The notes beneath the pieces were generated by a model. The model saw only the letters and a list, made by a program, of their open reading frames with translations, did no database searches and was not told the DNA's origin. DNA of 64,000 bases from Acidobacteriota bacterium (GTDB lineage Bacteria > Acidobacteriota > Terriglobia > Terriglobales > SCQP01). The stretch covers positions 1-64,000 of the forward strand of contig DAHVCP010000069.1 in assembly GCA_027314025.1 (NCBI GenBank), read 5' to 3'. Every line of letters begins with the position of its first letter. The stretch's first letter is position 1. The position numbers and the translations under genes were made by a program. Shown piece after piece: positions 1-7,978 of this stretch.

Positions 1-47
1 CGCCGCGCGGCGCGGCTCGTCTCCGAGCAGACAGCAGCGCCGCCGGC

Positions 48-377
48 CTACGCCGGCGGCGCGGGGTCCAACACCACCGCCGTTCCGTAGGCCACCACCT
101 CGGTCATCGTCTGGCCCATCTCCGAGGAATCGAAGCGCATCATCACCACCGCGTTCGCCCCGACCAGCCGCGCGTTTTCGATCATGCGGTCCAGCGCATG
201 CCGCCGCGTGTCCTCGACCAGCCGGGTGTATTCGGTGATCTCGCCGCCGCCCAGCGAACGCAGCGCCGCGCTGACGTTGCCCACCAAACTGCGGCTCCGC
301 ACCACCACGCCGAAAATCTGCCCCTTGACCTGCGTCACCCGATATCCCGGCACATTTTCCGTCGTCGTCACCAGCAT
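48..377 (-). CDS. YbjQ/UPF0145 family protein
   Basis: Small protein of 109 residues, the usual length of the YbjQ (UPF0145, DUF74) family. It begins MLVTTTENVPGYRV and contains the family's glycine-rich strand (GQIFGVVVRSRSLVGN), a helix with EYTRLVEDTRR, and the later GANAVVMMRFDSS segment. The family forms pentamers and has been called heavy-metal-binding by fold only; no enzyme activity is established. The frame extends upstream, but the family N-terminus matches the ATG at 377. It stands alone at the window edge, and the next 288 bp contain no gene that I can recognise. Confidence 0.9.
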   Translation of the reverse strand: MLVTTTENVPGYRVTQVKGQIFGVVVRSRSLVGNVSAALRSLGGGEITEYTRLVEDTRRHALDRMIENARLVGANAVVMMRFDSSEMGQTMTEVVAYGTAVVLDPAPPA

Positions 378-665
378 CCCAGTCGCCTCCGGCGCGGGCG
401 CCTCACCACCGCCCCGCGCCGTTGACAATAGCACGGGCCGGGCGGCCAGAGGCGGCACTCGCGGGGCATGGCCTTGACCGGCGCTTTGTCCGTCGGAGAG
501 GCGGCCACGGCGGGATGCCTAAGCATCTTGCTAACAACGCGAATCCCACGAGATAATCCGGTAGTCACCGAATCGGCGCACGGCCTCCCCGCGCAATTGC
601 GCGGGTGAGGCCGCAGCAAGGGCCGGCGCGGGGATGCGGCAGTCGGGCGGAAAGCAGGTCACGGG

Positions 666-1262
666 ATGGCGGAGCAGTTGGAGCTCGAGGACTTCGACAC
701 GGCGAAGGCTGTTTTTGAACGGCTCAAGGACGTGCCGCCGGAGCGCAGGGAGCGTATCCTTGCCTTCATTGCCGGGGGGCTCGGCGCGGCCCTTGGCTCG
801 CCGGCCCCTGCTAGCGCGACCGCGACGCCGGCGGCTGCCCAGCGGCCACCGGCTTCGTCGCCCGACATAAAAACGTTCGTGGCTGGCAAGCTGCCGAGGA
901 GCGACGTCCAATTTGCGGCGACCGTTGCGTATTTTTACCGTTTCGAGGCCCCTCTTGCGGAGCGGCGCGAATCGATCAATGGCGAGGCGCTGCAGGAGGC
1001 GGCCAGACTTGCCGGGCGGAAACGCCTAGCGGACCCCAGGGTGACGCTGAATAACGCGAAGAAGGTTGGATATCTTGACGGAGCCACGCGAGGCGAGTTC
1101 TGTATCAACAGCGTCGGCGAGAACCTAGTCGCCATGACGCTCCCCGCGAATCCTGACGCGGCAGGCCAGAGCGGGCGGGCAAGAAAAATTAACGGCCGCA
1201 AGGGGACAAGCAGCGTTGCGCGAACCGTACGCCGAGCTCGACGAACTCGTTCGCGGGGTTGA
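666..1262 (+). CDS. Unrecognised protein, first gene of a HEPN-like pair
   Basis: 198 residues, family not recognised. Residues 1-35 look helical, followed by an Ala/Pro/Thr-rich linker (about 40-70). A compact domain at about 70-155 has alternating helices and an INGEALQEAARL / RVTLNNAKKVGYLD pattern that resembles a winged-helix fold. The C-terminal 40 residues are Arg/Lys/Ser-rich. It overlaps the next gene by 47 bp in another frame, so the two are probably co-transcribed. Base composition looks less GC-extreme than the neighbours, which could mean transfer. The domain reading is inference from the sequence pattern; no function is claimed. Confidence 0.7.
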   Translation: MAEQLELEDFDTAKAVFERLKDVPPERRERILAFIAGGLGAALGSPAPASATATPAAAQRPPASSPDIKTFVAGKLPRSDVQFAATVAYFYRFEAPLAERRESINGEALQEAARLAGRKRLADPRVTLNNAKKVGYLDGATRGEFCINSVGENLVAMTLPANPDAAGQSGRARKINGRKGTSSVARTVRRARRTRSRG

Positions 1263-2025
1263 GCGGGCCCGAAAGGCGCTAAACCGGACCAGGGGACGGC
1301 AGGTTCGGGCCGCCGAGCACCGCCAGCTCCTCCGGGCGACGGCGCTCGGTTGGTTCAAGGGAGGGCGCTCGCTCGTAGCTCAGTCGCTGCCTCAGGCGGT
1401 CCTCGAAGAGATTGACGGTCCCTACAGACGCATCCTGAATGCAGCCGACAAGCAGTCTTCGAAGGGCACCTACCTCGCTGCTTTACGGGCAGCGAAAGAA
1501 CACCTCCTCGCTGGCCGGTCGCACCTCTTAATTTCAACGGTCCGGACGCCGACCAGCGAGGCGGCGCCCGCATTTGGTGCGCTGGTGCAAGATCCGGCGA
1601 TGAGGGCCATCCTGGAGCGCCGGTGGAATGAGTGTCTGCGCTGCATCGATGCGGATGCACCTCTCGCAGCAACGGTGATGATGGGCGGGTTGCTAGAGGC
1701 GCTCCTGGTGGCCCGCGCAAATATGCTGTCCGACAAAGCAAAGCTCTTTAAGGCCGCAACGGTGCCAATCGACCCGAAGACGGCGAAGGCTCTGGACCTG
1801 CGGAGGTGGACGTTGGGGCCGTACATCGATGTCGGCCACGAGCTTGGATGGATCTCCGACACGGCAAAAGACGTGGCCATCATCCTGCGGGACTATCGCA
1901 ACTACGTTCACCCAGAGAAGGAACGCTCGCACAACATCGCTCTGTCGCACGACGACGCCGTGATGTTCTGGGAGGTGACGAAGACAATCAGCAGGGAGCT
2001 CCTGGCTTTGAAGGGCCAACGCTAG
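1216..2025 (+). CDS. HEPN-like protein, second gene of the pair
   Basis: 269 residues starting at TTG 1216. The N-terminal half is mostly helical (ELDELVRGVERARKALNRTRGR). The C-terminal half, from about residue 130, has RRWNECLRCIDADAPLAATV followed by a long helix and then RDYRNYVHPEKE. R225 to H232 there form an R-x6-H, the signature layout (R-x4-6-H) of HEPN-superfamily RNases and their relatives. HEPN proteins are frequent in toxin-antitoxin and antiphage systems, often with a nearby regulator, and the preceding winged-helix-like gene would fit that. The HEPN reading rests on the motif and helical context only. No nucleotidyltransferase partner (MNT) is present. The 84 bp to the convergent YraN gene look empty. 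Confidence 0.75.
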   Translation: MREPYAELDELVRGVERARKALNRTRGRQVRAAEHRQLLRATALGWFKGGRSLVAQSLPQAVLEEIDGPYRRILNAADKQSSKGTYLAALRAAKEHLLAGRSHLLISTVRTPTSEAAPAFGALVQDPAMRAILERRWNECLRCIDADAPLAATVMMGGLLEALLVARANMLSDKAKLFKAATVPIDPKTAKALDLRRWTLGPYIDVGHELGWISDTAKDVAIILRDYRNYVHPEKERSHNIALSHDDAVMFWEVTKTISRELLALKGQR

Positions 2026-2109
2026 CTGATACGTATTCGTCGCGGCGACTACGCGCGCCCCACCGTGAAGCGGATCGCCCGCCCGCGGAGGGGCTGGGGG
2101 CTGCGGCGA

Positions 2110-2628
2110 TCAATGGAAGGCGTCGCGCAGGAGTTCGACCTCCGGCCGGGGCTGGTCGGGACCGTAGACGGAGACCACGTCGAAGCGATAGGCGCAGCGC
2201 CAGCCGCGCAGGCGCAGGTAGTTTTTGGCGCCGGCGATCAGGCGGCGGCGTTTGCCGCGGTGCACCGCCTGCTCGGCGGCGAAGCCCGGCTGGCGGCGCG
2301 TCCGCGTCTTCACCTCCACGAACACCAGCGTCCGGCCCTGCCAGGCGATTAGGTCCATCTCCGCCCAGCGCCGCCCGGCGAATTGCTGCCGCAGGTTGGC
2401 GGCGATGATGCGATAGCCCTGCCGCTCCAGAAACGCCCGGGCGCATTCCTCGCCGCGCCGCCCGACGCGGCGGTGGGCGGCCTCGGCCGGCGGCGGCGTG
2501 GCGCGCCCGCGCAGGAGCCGGATCGTCCGCGCCAGGACCTGCCCGCAGCGCTCCCGCAGACGCGCCCACCAGGGGCGGGCGAAGGCGACGGTTTGCCGCC
2601 GCACGGGGTTCAGCCGCGATCGCCGCAT
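2110..2628 (-). CDS. YraN family (UPF0102) nuclease-fold protein
   Basis: 172 residues; the UPF0102 core is residues 55-172 (RRGEECARAFLERQGYRI ... EMDLIAWQGRTLVFVEVKTR). The E-x-D ... E-V-K arrangement is the PD-(D/E)xK nuclease-fold pattern, as in archaeal Holliday junction resolvases. The biological role of bacterial YraN is unsettled. The N-terminal 50 residues are a basic extension (MRRSRLNPVRRQ) not usual for the family, so the true start could be further in. The open frame continues far upstream, but nothing there resembles a protein family. It is convergent with the HEPN-like gene and followed upstream by a repeat-rich intergenic region. Confidence 0.85.
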   Translation of the reverse strand: MRRSRLNPVRRQTVAFARPWWARLRERCGQVLARTIRLLRGRATPPPAEAAHRRVGRRGEECARAFLERQGYRIIAANLRQQFAGRRWAEMDLIAWQGRTLVFVEVKTRTRRQPGFAAEQAVHRGKRRRLIAGAKNYLRLRGWRCAYRFDVVSVYGPDQPRPEVELLRDAFH

Positions 2629-2750
2629 ATCGGTAGTCTTGCCGCCGGCGTCGGCAGGCGCAGCTGCAATTCCACCAATGGCCGCTTTCGCGCTTCCCAG
2701 TTTGGGAATAAGGCGGGGGAGGCGGTCCGGCGCTGGCCGCGCCGCTCCGC

Positions 2751-2831
2751 CGCCCGGAGGGCGACGGCGCCGCCGCTGGCGGGACGCCGTCGGAACACGC
2801 GTGCGCACGCAGGGCAGGAGCCCTGCGCCAC
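2751..2831 (+). repeat. 81-bp dispersed repeat, copy 1
   Basis: Begins CGCCCGGAGGGCGACGG and ends GGAGCCCTGCGCCAC. It matches the copy at 3078-3158 with only a handful of differences. The middle (GCCGCTGGCGGGACGCCGTC) is shared exactly. A shorter inverted relative that lacks the middle lies at 15085-15130. This looks like a REP-type intergenic element. Confidence 0.7.
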
Positions 2832-2973
2832 GAGTGGGAGGGACTGCGGGGCGGCGGTGCATTCGCTGGGGGCGAACGATCATGGGCCGAGGACGGCCAT
2901 CCGCGGCCACAGGGTTTTCCGGGGGCGCGGACGGCCTGTCCGCATTAGCTGAATTGCGGGCCGACGGCCCGCG

Positions 2974-3039
2974 CCCCCAGGGCCGGCGGCGCGCGCCCCC
3001 AGGGCCGACGGCGCGCGCCCCCAGGGCCGACGGCGCGAT
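2974..3039 (+). repeat. 22-bp tandem repeat, 3 units
   Basis: Three head-to-tail units of 22 bp, each starting CCCCCAGGGCCG, with starts at 2974, 2996 and 3018. The first differs from the others by one base (GGCGGC versus GACGGC). It lies between the two 81-bp repeats. Confidence 0.75.
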
Positions 3040-3077
3040 GGAGGTCGGGGCACAGTTGGGACGGCTGTCGCTTAAGC

Positions 3078-3158
3078 CGCCCGGAGGGCGACGGTCCCGC
3101 CGCTGGCGGGACGCCGTCGGAACACGCGTGCGCACGCAGCGCGGGAGCCCTACCCCAC
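3078..3158 (+). repeat. 81-bp dispersed repeat, copy 2
   Basis: Same element and orientation as 2751-2831, ending GGAGCCCTACCCCAC. It lies 58 bp before the most likely start of the acetyltransferase gene, so it may be transcribed in its leader or lie in its promoter region. Confidence 0.7.
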
Positions 3159-3216
3159 TTGCGCGGCGATGGCACGCAGGGGCAACGATGCGAAAATGGC
3201 CGCAGGAGGTTCGCAC

Positions 3217-3870
3217 GTGCAGCCGACACCGTCGCCGTGGCGCTTGCGCGTGGCGCAGGAGCAAGACATTCCCGCCATCGCCGCGCTGATCGCCGCCTCC
3301 GTGCGCGGCCTCAGTTGCCCCGAGTACAGCCCCGAGCAGCGCGAGCGGGCGCTGGAAACCGCCTTCACCGTGGACACGCGGCTCATCGCCGACGGAACGT
3401 ATTTTGTGGCGACCATTCCCGGGGAGCAAGCCACCGGCGCCGCCGCAACGCCGGTTGCCGCCGCCGCGACCGCCGGCGGCAACGCCTCCGCATTGGCCGG
3501 TTGCGGCGGCTGGGGCCGGCGCAAAACCCTTTGCGGCGGCGATTTGCACGCCGTACGCGACGATGGCTGGCTGGATCCCGCCACCGACGCCGCCAAGATC
3601 CGCGCCATCTTCGTCCATCCGCGTTGGGCGCGGCAGGGTCTGGGCGGGGCGCTGCTCCGCGCCGCCGAAGCCGCCGCGGCCGCCGCCGGCTTCCGCCGGC
3701 TGGAAATGGGCGCAACGTTGACTGGCGCGCCGCTCTACCGCCGCGCCGGATATACGGACGTGGAGCGGCTGGAGATCCCCATCGGAGGCGGCCTGACGCT
3801 GCCGGTCATCGTGATGGCCAAGGGCCTGCCCGCCGCGGCGGGCGCCGGAGTCGCCACGGGAGGGAAATAA
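3217..3870 (+). CDS. GNAT family N-acetyltransferase
   Basis: 217 residues from GTG 3217, chosen because AGGAGG lies 7 bases before it; an in-frame ATG at 3169 lacks such a site. The start RLRVAQEQDIPAIAALIAAS is a classic GNAT first strand and helix. The acetyl-CoA loop is IFVHPRWARQGLGGALLRAAE, a V-x-P-x-x-x-x-x-G-x-G variant, and LYRRAGYTDVERL is the usual last element. An Ala/Gly/Thr-rich insertion separates the halves (about residues 78-115). The substrate is unknown. It ends immediately before the ATG of the LigD-like polymerase, so the two probably form an operon. Confidence 0.88.
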   Translation: MQPTPSPWRLRVAQEQDIPAIAALIAASVRGLSCPEYSPEQRERALETAFTVDTRLIADGTYFVATIPGEQATGAAATPVAAAATAGGNASALAGCGGWGRRKTLCGGDLHAVRDDGWLDPATDAAKIRAIFVHPRWARQGLGGALLRAAEAAAAAAGFRRLEMGATLTGAPLYRRAGYTDVERLEIPIGGGLTLPVIVMAKGLPAAAGAGVATGGK

Positions 3871-5004
3871 ATGCACCGCGCTCGCGCGCCAGTCCGGAAG
3901 ACCGCCACGCGGAAAGCCCATCGGCGGGAAGCCGCCAAGCCCGTGGTCCGTCGCGCGGATTGGCGCGGCGCTACCGATCGGCTCCGCGACGCCGCCCTGC
4001 GCCGACAGGCTGGCCGCCAGTTGCTGGGCCCGCTGCCGCTGCCGCCCGGCGCGGCCGGCGGGGTGCTCGACGTGGACGGCGCCGCGGTGCCGCTCAGCAA
4101 TCTCGGCAAAATCTATTTCCCGGCGCAGCCCGGCGCGCCGGCGCTGGCCAAGCGCGACCTGTTGGATTACACGCACGACGTCGGCGAATTCCTGCTGCCC
4201 CATCTGCTCGACCGTCCCTACACGCTGAAGCGCTTTCCCGACGGCATCGGCGGCAGCTATTTCTTCCAAAAAGAAGCCGGCAGGCGGATGCCCGCCTGGG
4301 TGCGGACGCAGGCGATCCGCGCCGAGGGCGAACGCCGCCGCATCAACTTCGTTCTGTGCAATGACCGGGCCACGCTGCTGTATCTGGTCAACCTCGGCTG
4401 CATTGACCACAACGCATGGATGAGCCGCGTGCAGTCGCCCGCCGAGCCCGATTTCATCCTCCTGGATCTGGACCCCGGCCCGCGCGCCGGCTTCGAGCGC
4501 GTGGTGCGCGTGGCGCGGGAGCTGGGCCGCATCTGCGATGCCGCCGGCATCATGGCGCTGCCCAAAACCAGCGGCGCCACCGGCATGCACCTCTTCATGC
4601 CCCTGGCGCCCGGCCACACCTTCGCGCAAAGCGCCCGCTTCGCGGAGATTTTGTTTCGCCACGCCGCCGCCCGGCTGCCGGACATCACCACCGGCGAATG
4701 GGCGCTGTCCCGCCGTCCCAGCGACCGCGTGTTTCTCGATTGGCGGCAAAACGCCCGCGGCAAGACCGTGCCGCCGCCTTATTCCCCGCGCCCGCAGCCG
4801 GGCGCACCGGTCTCCACGCCGCTGCGCTGGCCGGAGGTCAAGCCGGGCCTTGATCCCACCCAGTTCACCATCCGCAATCTCCGCCGCCGCCTGGCCCGGC
4901 TCGGCGATCTGTTCGCCCCTGTCCTGCCCGGCAGCGGCCAGGGCCAGCAGATCGCCGCAATGCTGGAACAACTGGAACACGCCACGCTCCCGCGCGTCGG
5001 CTAG
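3871..5004 (+). CDS. Stand-alone LigD-type NHEJ polymerase/primase domain
   Basis: 377 residues homologous to the polymerase domain of LigD, the archaeo-eukaryotic-primase-type enzyme that fills or extends ends with NTPs during bacterial non-homologous end joining. Visible signatures are LLPHLLDRPYTLKRFPDGI, a FFQKEA strand, INFVLCNDRATLLYLVNLG, HNAWMSRV and the metal-binding DFILLDLDPG (D-x-D). Later come KTSGATGMHLFMPL and the SRRPSDRVFLDWRQN region. The first 40 residues are a basic tail. No ligase or phosphoesterase domain is fused, and no Ku gene is in the window. GGAGGG lies just before the ATG, which follows the acetyltransferase stop codon directly. Confidence 0.93.
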   Translation: MHRARAPVRKTATRKAHRREAAKPVVRRADWRGATDRLRDAALRRQAGRQLLGPLPLPPGAAGGVLDVDGAAVPLSNLGKIYFPAQPGAPALAKRDLLDYTHDVGEFLLPHLLDRPYTLKRFPDGIGGSYFFQKEAGRRMPAWVRTQAIRAEGERRRINFVLCNDRATLLYLVNLGCIDHNAWMSRVQSPAEPDFILLDLDPGPRAGFERVVRVARELGRICDAAGIMALPKTSGATGMHLFMPLAPGHTFAQSARFAEILFRHAAARLPDITTGEWALSRRPSDRVFLDWRQNARGKTVPPPYSPRPQPGAPVSTPLRWPEVKPGLDPTQFTIRNLRRRLARLGDLFAPVLPGSGQGQQIAAMLEQLEHATLPRVG

Positions 5005-5020
5005 CAGCGGAGATCGTAGG

Positions 5021-5063
5021 GTCTTCGTTGCGAGCGCGCCAGTAGGGTAGCCGTCCTCGGCTG
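5021..5063 (+). repeat. 43-bp intergenic repeat, copy 1
   Basis: Contains GAGCGCGCCAGTAGGGTAGC followed by CGTCCTCGGCTG. The copy at 5138-5180 differs at only a few bases. A diverged inverted copy of the CAGTAGGGTAGCCGTCC part is at 9801-9817. Confidence 0.75.
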
Positions 5064-5137
5064 TCCAGCGAAGCTGCCGTCCCGGCTGCCAACCCCGCAC
5101 GGGCAAAAGGCGGACAGGCGAGGACGCCCATCCCACG

Positions 5138-5180
5138 TTCTTCGCTGCGAGCGCGCCAGTAGGGTAGCCGTCCTCAGCTG
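5138..5180 (+). repeat. 43-bp intergenic repeat, copy 2
   Basis: Second direct copy of the 5021-5063 element, in the leader region of the GH9 gene. The phrase GGACAGGCGAGGACGCCCAT just before it (5112-5131) recurs in inverted form near 15160-15183, so several short elements travel together. Confidence 0.75.
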
Positions 5181-5284
5181 CCGAAAACCGCGACCGGAGA
5201 GGATGCCCATCCCACTTTCTTCGTTGCAACGCCGGTCCCCGCTGGGCCGGTATATACTCACCCGTCGCGCCCGAAGAAAATCCC

Positions 5285-7171
5285 ATGCGCTTTCGCACCC
5301 TTCGTCCCCTCGCCGCCGCCAGCGTGTTCCTCGCTTTCGCCGCGCCGCCGCGGGCGCGCGCGGCGAACCCCGCGCCCCTCCTGCGCGTGCTGGTCAATCA
5401 AGTCGGGTATACGCCCGGCGCGCGCAAGGTGGGCATCATCGAAGGCAATCCCGGCGACCATCCCCGCCGCTTCGTCCTCATCAACGCCGCCACCGGCGCG
5501 GTCGTTCTGCGCGGCCGCCTTCAGCCCGCCGGGCAAGTCTTCGATTGGCGCCAGCGCCTGCCCTCCGGCCGCCATCGGCCCTGGCTGTTTTGGCGGGCCA
5601 ACTTCTCGGCCGAGCGGCAAACGGGCCATTACATTCTGCGCGTCGGCCACGGCGGGCATTTGGCCCAGTCCTGCCCCTTCGCCATCCAACATGATGTTCT
5701 GAAGCGCAATACCATTTCCAACGTCATCTATTACTTCAAGGGCCAGCGCGCCAGCGGCGACTTCAACCGCGCCGATGGGCACATCCCCGATCCGGCGCAT
5801 CCCGGACATTTCTTGAATCTGCGCGGCGGCTGGTACGACGCCACTGGCGATTACGGCATTCATCTCTCCGAACTGGGCTTCACCAACGTCTTCGACGTTC
5901 AGCCCGTTCCCCTCACCACTTGGAGCCTGCTGGCCACCTATCGCTTGCTGCAAGCCCGCCATAATCCCAACTTCACCCAGTACGAGCGCCGCTTGCTGGA
6001 TGAAGGCTTGTACGGCGCCGACTTTTTGGTGCGGGCGCAGCGCCCCGGCGAATCCTTCGTTCCCGGCATCAGCGCGCCGGGCGTGCACAAATGGGCCCGC
6101 GACCGGCGCATGGACAACCCCGCCTACCGCCCCGCGATCAAGACCAAACCCACCAGCGCCGGCGGCGTGCTGGCCCATCCCGCGCCGCTGCCCTATCAGT
6201 ACCAAATCAGCTTTCGCGCCGGCGGCGGCATGGCCGTCGCCGCCTTGGCCCTGGCCAGCACCATGCCCCCGGACGGGCATTTTTCTCCCGCCCGCTACCG
6301 CCGCGCGGCGGAGTCGGCGTTTCATTTTCTGCAAACGCACAACCGGGCGATGAACGGCGGGCCGCCGAATCTGCTGGACGACTACTCCGCCCTGCTGGCC
6401 GCCACGGAACTCTACCGCGCCACGCATCAGGCGGCCTATCTTGCCGCCGCCGATCATTGGGCCGGCGCCATGGAGGCGCGGCTGATCACCCGCGGTCCCT
6501 ACCGCAACTATTGGCAGGTCGCCTCCGGCCCGCGGCCGTTCTTCCATCCCGTGGATGCCGGGCTGCCCGTGGTCAGCCTATTGCAATACGCAGCCATCGC
6601 CCGCCCGGCGAATCGCCGCCGCGCGCTGGCCGCCGTGCGCCGCTCCCTCCAGTTCGAGCTGTGGGTCACGCACCAAGTCAACAATCCCTTCGGCTATGCG
6701 CGCCAGTTGGTGCAGATGGGCGGGCACGGCAAAATCCGCACCGCATTCTTCTTTCCCCACGACACCGTCACCGCACCCTGGTGGCAGGGGGAGAACGCGC
6801 GCCTCGCATCGCTCGCCGCGGCGGCCCGTCTGGCGGCGCCCTACTTCCGCCAGGACCGGAAGTTCCACGCCGCGCTGGAGCGCTACGCTGGGGACCAGCT
6901 GGACTGGATCCTGGGCCGCAATCCCTACGGCGCCTGCATGCTGAACGGCAGCGGCCATGGCAGCGCGCCGTACATGTTCTTCCGGTCCTGGCAATACACC
7001 AGCGCCCCCGGCTCCATCGTCAACGGCATTACCGCCGGCCTGCACAGCGAGGACGGCATCGCCTACAACCTCGGTTACACCGTCACGGGCAAGGATACCG
7101 ACTGGCGCTGGACCGAGCAGTGGCTGCCGCACGCCGCCTGGTATCTCTACGCCGCCAGCCTGCCGCATTAG
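5285..7171 (+). CDS. Secreted GH9 family glycoside hydrolase (cellulase type)
   Basis: 628 residues. A signal peptide (MRFRTLRPLAAASVFLAFAA, cleavage near ARA-ANP) is followed by an Ig-like N-terminal domain (about 33-130, LLRVLVNQVGYTPGARKVGI), as in CelD-type GH9 enzymes. The rest is an (alpha/alpha)6 catalytic domain. GGWYDATGDYGIH holds the GH9 base/nucleophile aspartates, DWILGRNPYGACMLNG is the late-domain motif, and KDTDWRWTEQW near the end carries the probable acid Glu. GH9 enzymes mostly cut beta-1,4-glucans; related members are exo-acting. A TATACT at 5253-5258 may be a -10 box. There is no carbohydrate-binding module. Confidence 0.9.
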   Translation: MRFRTLRPLAAASVFLAFAAPPRARAANPAPLLRVLVNQVGYTPGARKVGIIEGNPGDHPRRFVLINAATGAVVLRGRLQPAGQVFDWRQRLPSGRHRPWLFWRANFSAERQTGHYILRVGHGGHLAQSCPFAIQHDVLKRNTISNVIYYFKGQRASGDFNRADGHIPDPAHPGHFLNLRGGWYDATGDYGIHLSELGFTNVFDVQPVPLTTWSLLATYRLLQARHNPNFTQYERRLLDEGLYGADFLVRAQRPGESFVPGISAPGVHKWARDRRMDNPAYRPAIKTKPTSAGGVLAHPAPLPYQYQISFRAGGGMAVAALALASTMPPDGHFSPARYRRAAESAFHFLQTHNRAMNGGPPNLLDDYSALLAATELYRATHQAAYLAAADHWAGAMEARLITRGPYRNYWQVASGPRPFFHPVDAGLPVVSLLQYAAIARPANRRRALAAVRRSLQFELWVTHQVNNPFGYARQLVQMGGHGKIRTAFFFPHDTVTAPWWQGENARLASLAAAARLAAPYFRQDRKFHAALERYAGDQLDWILGRNPYGACMLNGSGHGSAPYMFFRSWQYTSAPGSIVNGITAGLHSEDGIAYNLGYTVTGKDTDWRWTEQWLPHAAWYLYAASLPH

Positions 7172-7220
7172 GCCGCCGCGCGGCTGCCACCGCATCCTAG
7201 GCCCGCCGCCGCGCCACGTC

Positions 7221-7258
7221 ACCCATATACCCATATTTAGTGATATGGTTACCCATAT
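7221..7258 (+). promoter_or_regulatory. Repeat operator upstream of vapBC
   Basis: The octamer ACCCATAT occurs at 7221-7228, 7229-7236 and 7251-7258, and its near complement ATATGGTT at 7243-7250. Together they form overlapping direct and inverted repeats, ending in the antitoxin start codon (ATG 7257). This is the expected layout for autorepression by a ribbon-helix-helix antitoxin. The stretch is much more AT-rich than its surroundings. Confidence 0.7.
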
Positions 7259-7499
7259 GAAGACCACGGTGGAGCTGCCCGACGCGCTGTTCCGGCAGGC
7301 GAAGCGGGTCGCGGCGGCGGAGAAAATCACCCTGCGGGAGCTGATCGAGCAAGGCCTGCGCCGCCGGCTTGAAGAGCGTCCGCGCCGGCCGTTCAAGCTG
7401 CGGCCGGTGGTTTTCAGCGGCGGCGGCGTGACGCCGGAGTTCGAGGACGCGTCGTGGGAAAAGGTTCGCGCCGCGATTTACGAGGGCCATGGCGGTTGA
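7257..7499 (+). CDS. vapB: VapB-like antitoxin (ribbon-helix-helix)
   Basis: 80 residues, starting MKTTVELPDALFRQAKRVAA, a typical MetJ/Arc ribbon-helix-helix DNA-binding strand and helix. ITLRELIEQGLRRRLEE is the second helix. The C-terminal tail (about 50-80, with EFEDASWEKVRAAIYEG) would be the toxin-wrapping part. An in-frame ATG at 7245 is possible, but MKTTVEL is the family N-terminus. The stop codon overlaps the toxin TTG start. It is expected to bind the ACCCATAT repeats in its own promoter. Confidence 0.85.
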   Translation: MKTTVELPDALFRQAKRVAAAEKITLRELIEQGLRRRLEERPRRPFKLRPVVFSGGGVTPEFEDASWEKVRAAIYEGHGG

Positions 7500-7930
7500 T
7501 CGCCTGCGACACCAACCTGCTGGTCTACTCCTCGCGCGGGGATAGTCCCTGGCATGGCCGCGCGCTGGCCGCGCTGACCGCCCTGGCGGAAGGGGCCGAG
7601 GACTGGGGAGTGCCCTGGCCCTGCGTCCACGAATTTCTCGCGGTCGTCACCTCGCCCCGCATATTTCAACGGCCCACGCCGATGTCCCAGGCTTTGGCCG
7701 CCTTCGCCGCCTGGCGGCGTTCGCCAGCCCTGCGCCTGCTGGCGGAGGCGCCCGGGTATGACGCCGCGCTGGAGCGGGCGCTGGCGGAATCCCGCGCCGC
7801 CGGACCGCTGGTGCATGACGCCCACATCGCGGCGCTCTGCCATCTGCATGGCGTTCGCGAGCTTTGGACCGCGGACCGGGATTTCAGCCGCTTTGCCTCC
7901 CTGCGCTGCCGCAACCCGCTCGTCGGGTGA
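7496..7930 (+). CDS. vapC: VapC-like PIN-domain ribonuclease toxin
   Basis: 144 residues from TTG 7496, which overlaps the antitoxin stop (TTGA). The protein begins IACDTNLLVYSSRGD, the PIN first strand with its metal-binding Asp. The other conserved acids are the Glu in CVHEFLAVV, the Asp in LVHDAHIAAL and the Asp in LWTADRDFSRF. PIN toxins cleave RNA, often tRNA or rRNA, when freed from the antitoxin. An in-frame ORF starts earlier at 7454 but would overlap the antitoxin by 46 bp and adds nothing family-like. Confidence 0.9.
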   Translation: MIACDTNLLVYSSRGDSPWHGRALAALTALAEGAEDWGVPWPCVHEFLAVVTSPRIFQRPTPMSQALAAFAAWRRSPALRLLAEAPGYDAALERALAESRAAGPLVHDAHIAALCHLHGVRELWTADRDFSRFASLRCRNPLVG

Positions 7931-7978
7931 TAACGCCCCCGGTTGGCGTCGAAGCGCCGCGCGGGCCGCAGCGTGTCG

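Larger units (their letters stand above)
2629..3216. other. Repeat-rich intergenic region
   Basis: About 590 bp between the divergent YraN and acetyltransferase genes. I see no gene. It holds two 81-bp copies of a dispersed repeat (2751-2831 and 3078-3158) and a 22-bp tandem repeat between them (2974-3039), all listed separately. The open frames crossing it are low-complexity Gly/Arg/Ala/Pro readings without family resemblance. Confidence 0.6.

Noticed and set aside
2629-5397. Very long minus-strand frame continuous with YraN (about 1095 residues)
   Set aside because: Only the last 172 residues resemble a protein family. The rest is antisense to the acetyltransferase and LigD-polymerase genes and to the repeats, with Arg/Gly/Ala-rich shadow composition.
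5258-6547. 429-residue open frame antisense to the GH9 gene
   Set aside because: Same reason: stop-free third-position shadow of a high-GC gene with no family resemblance.
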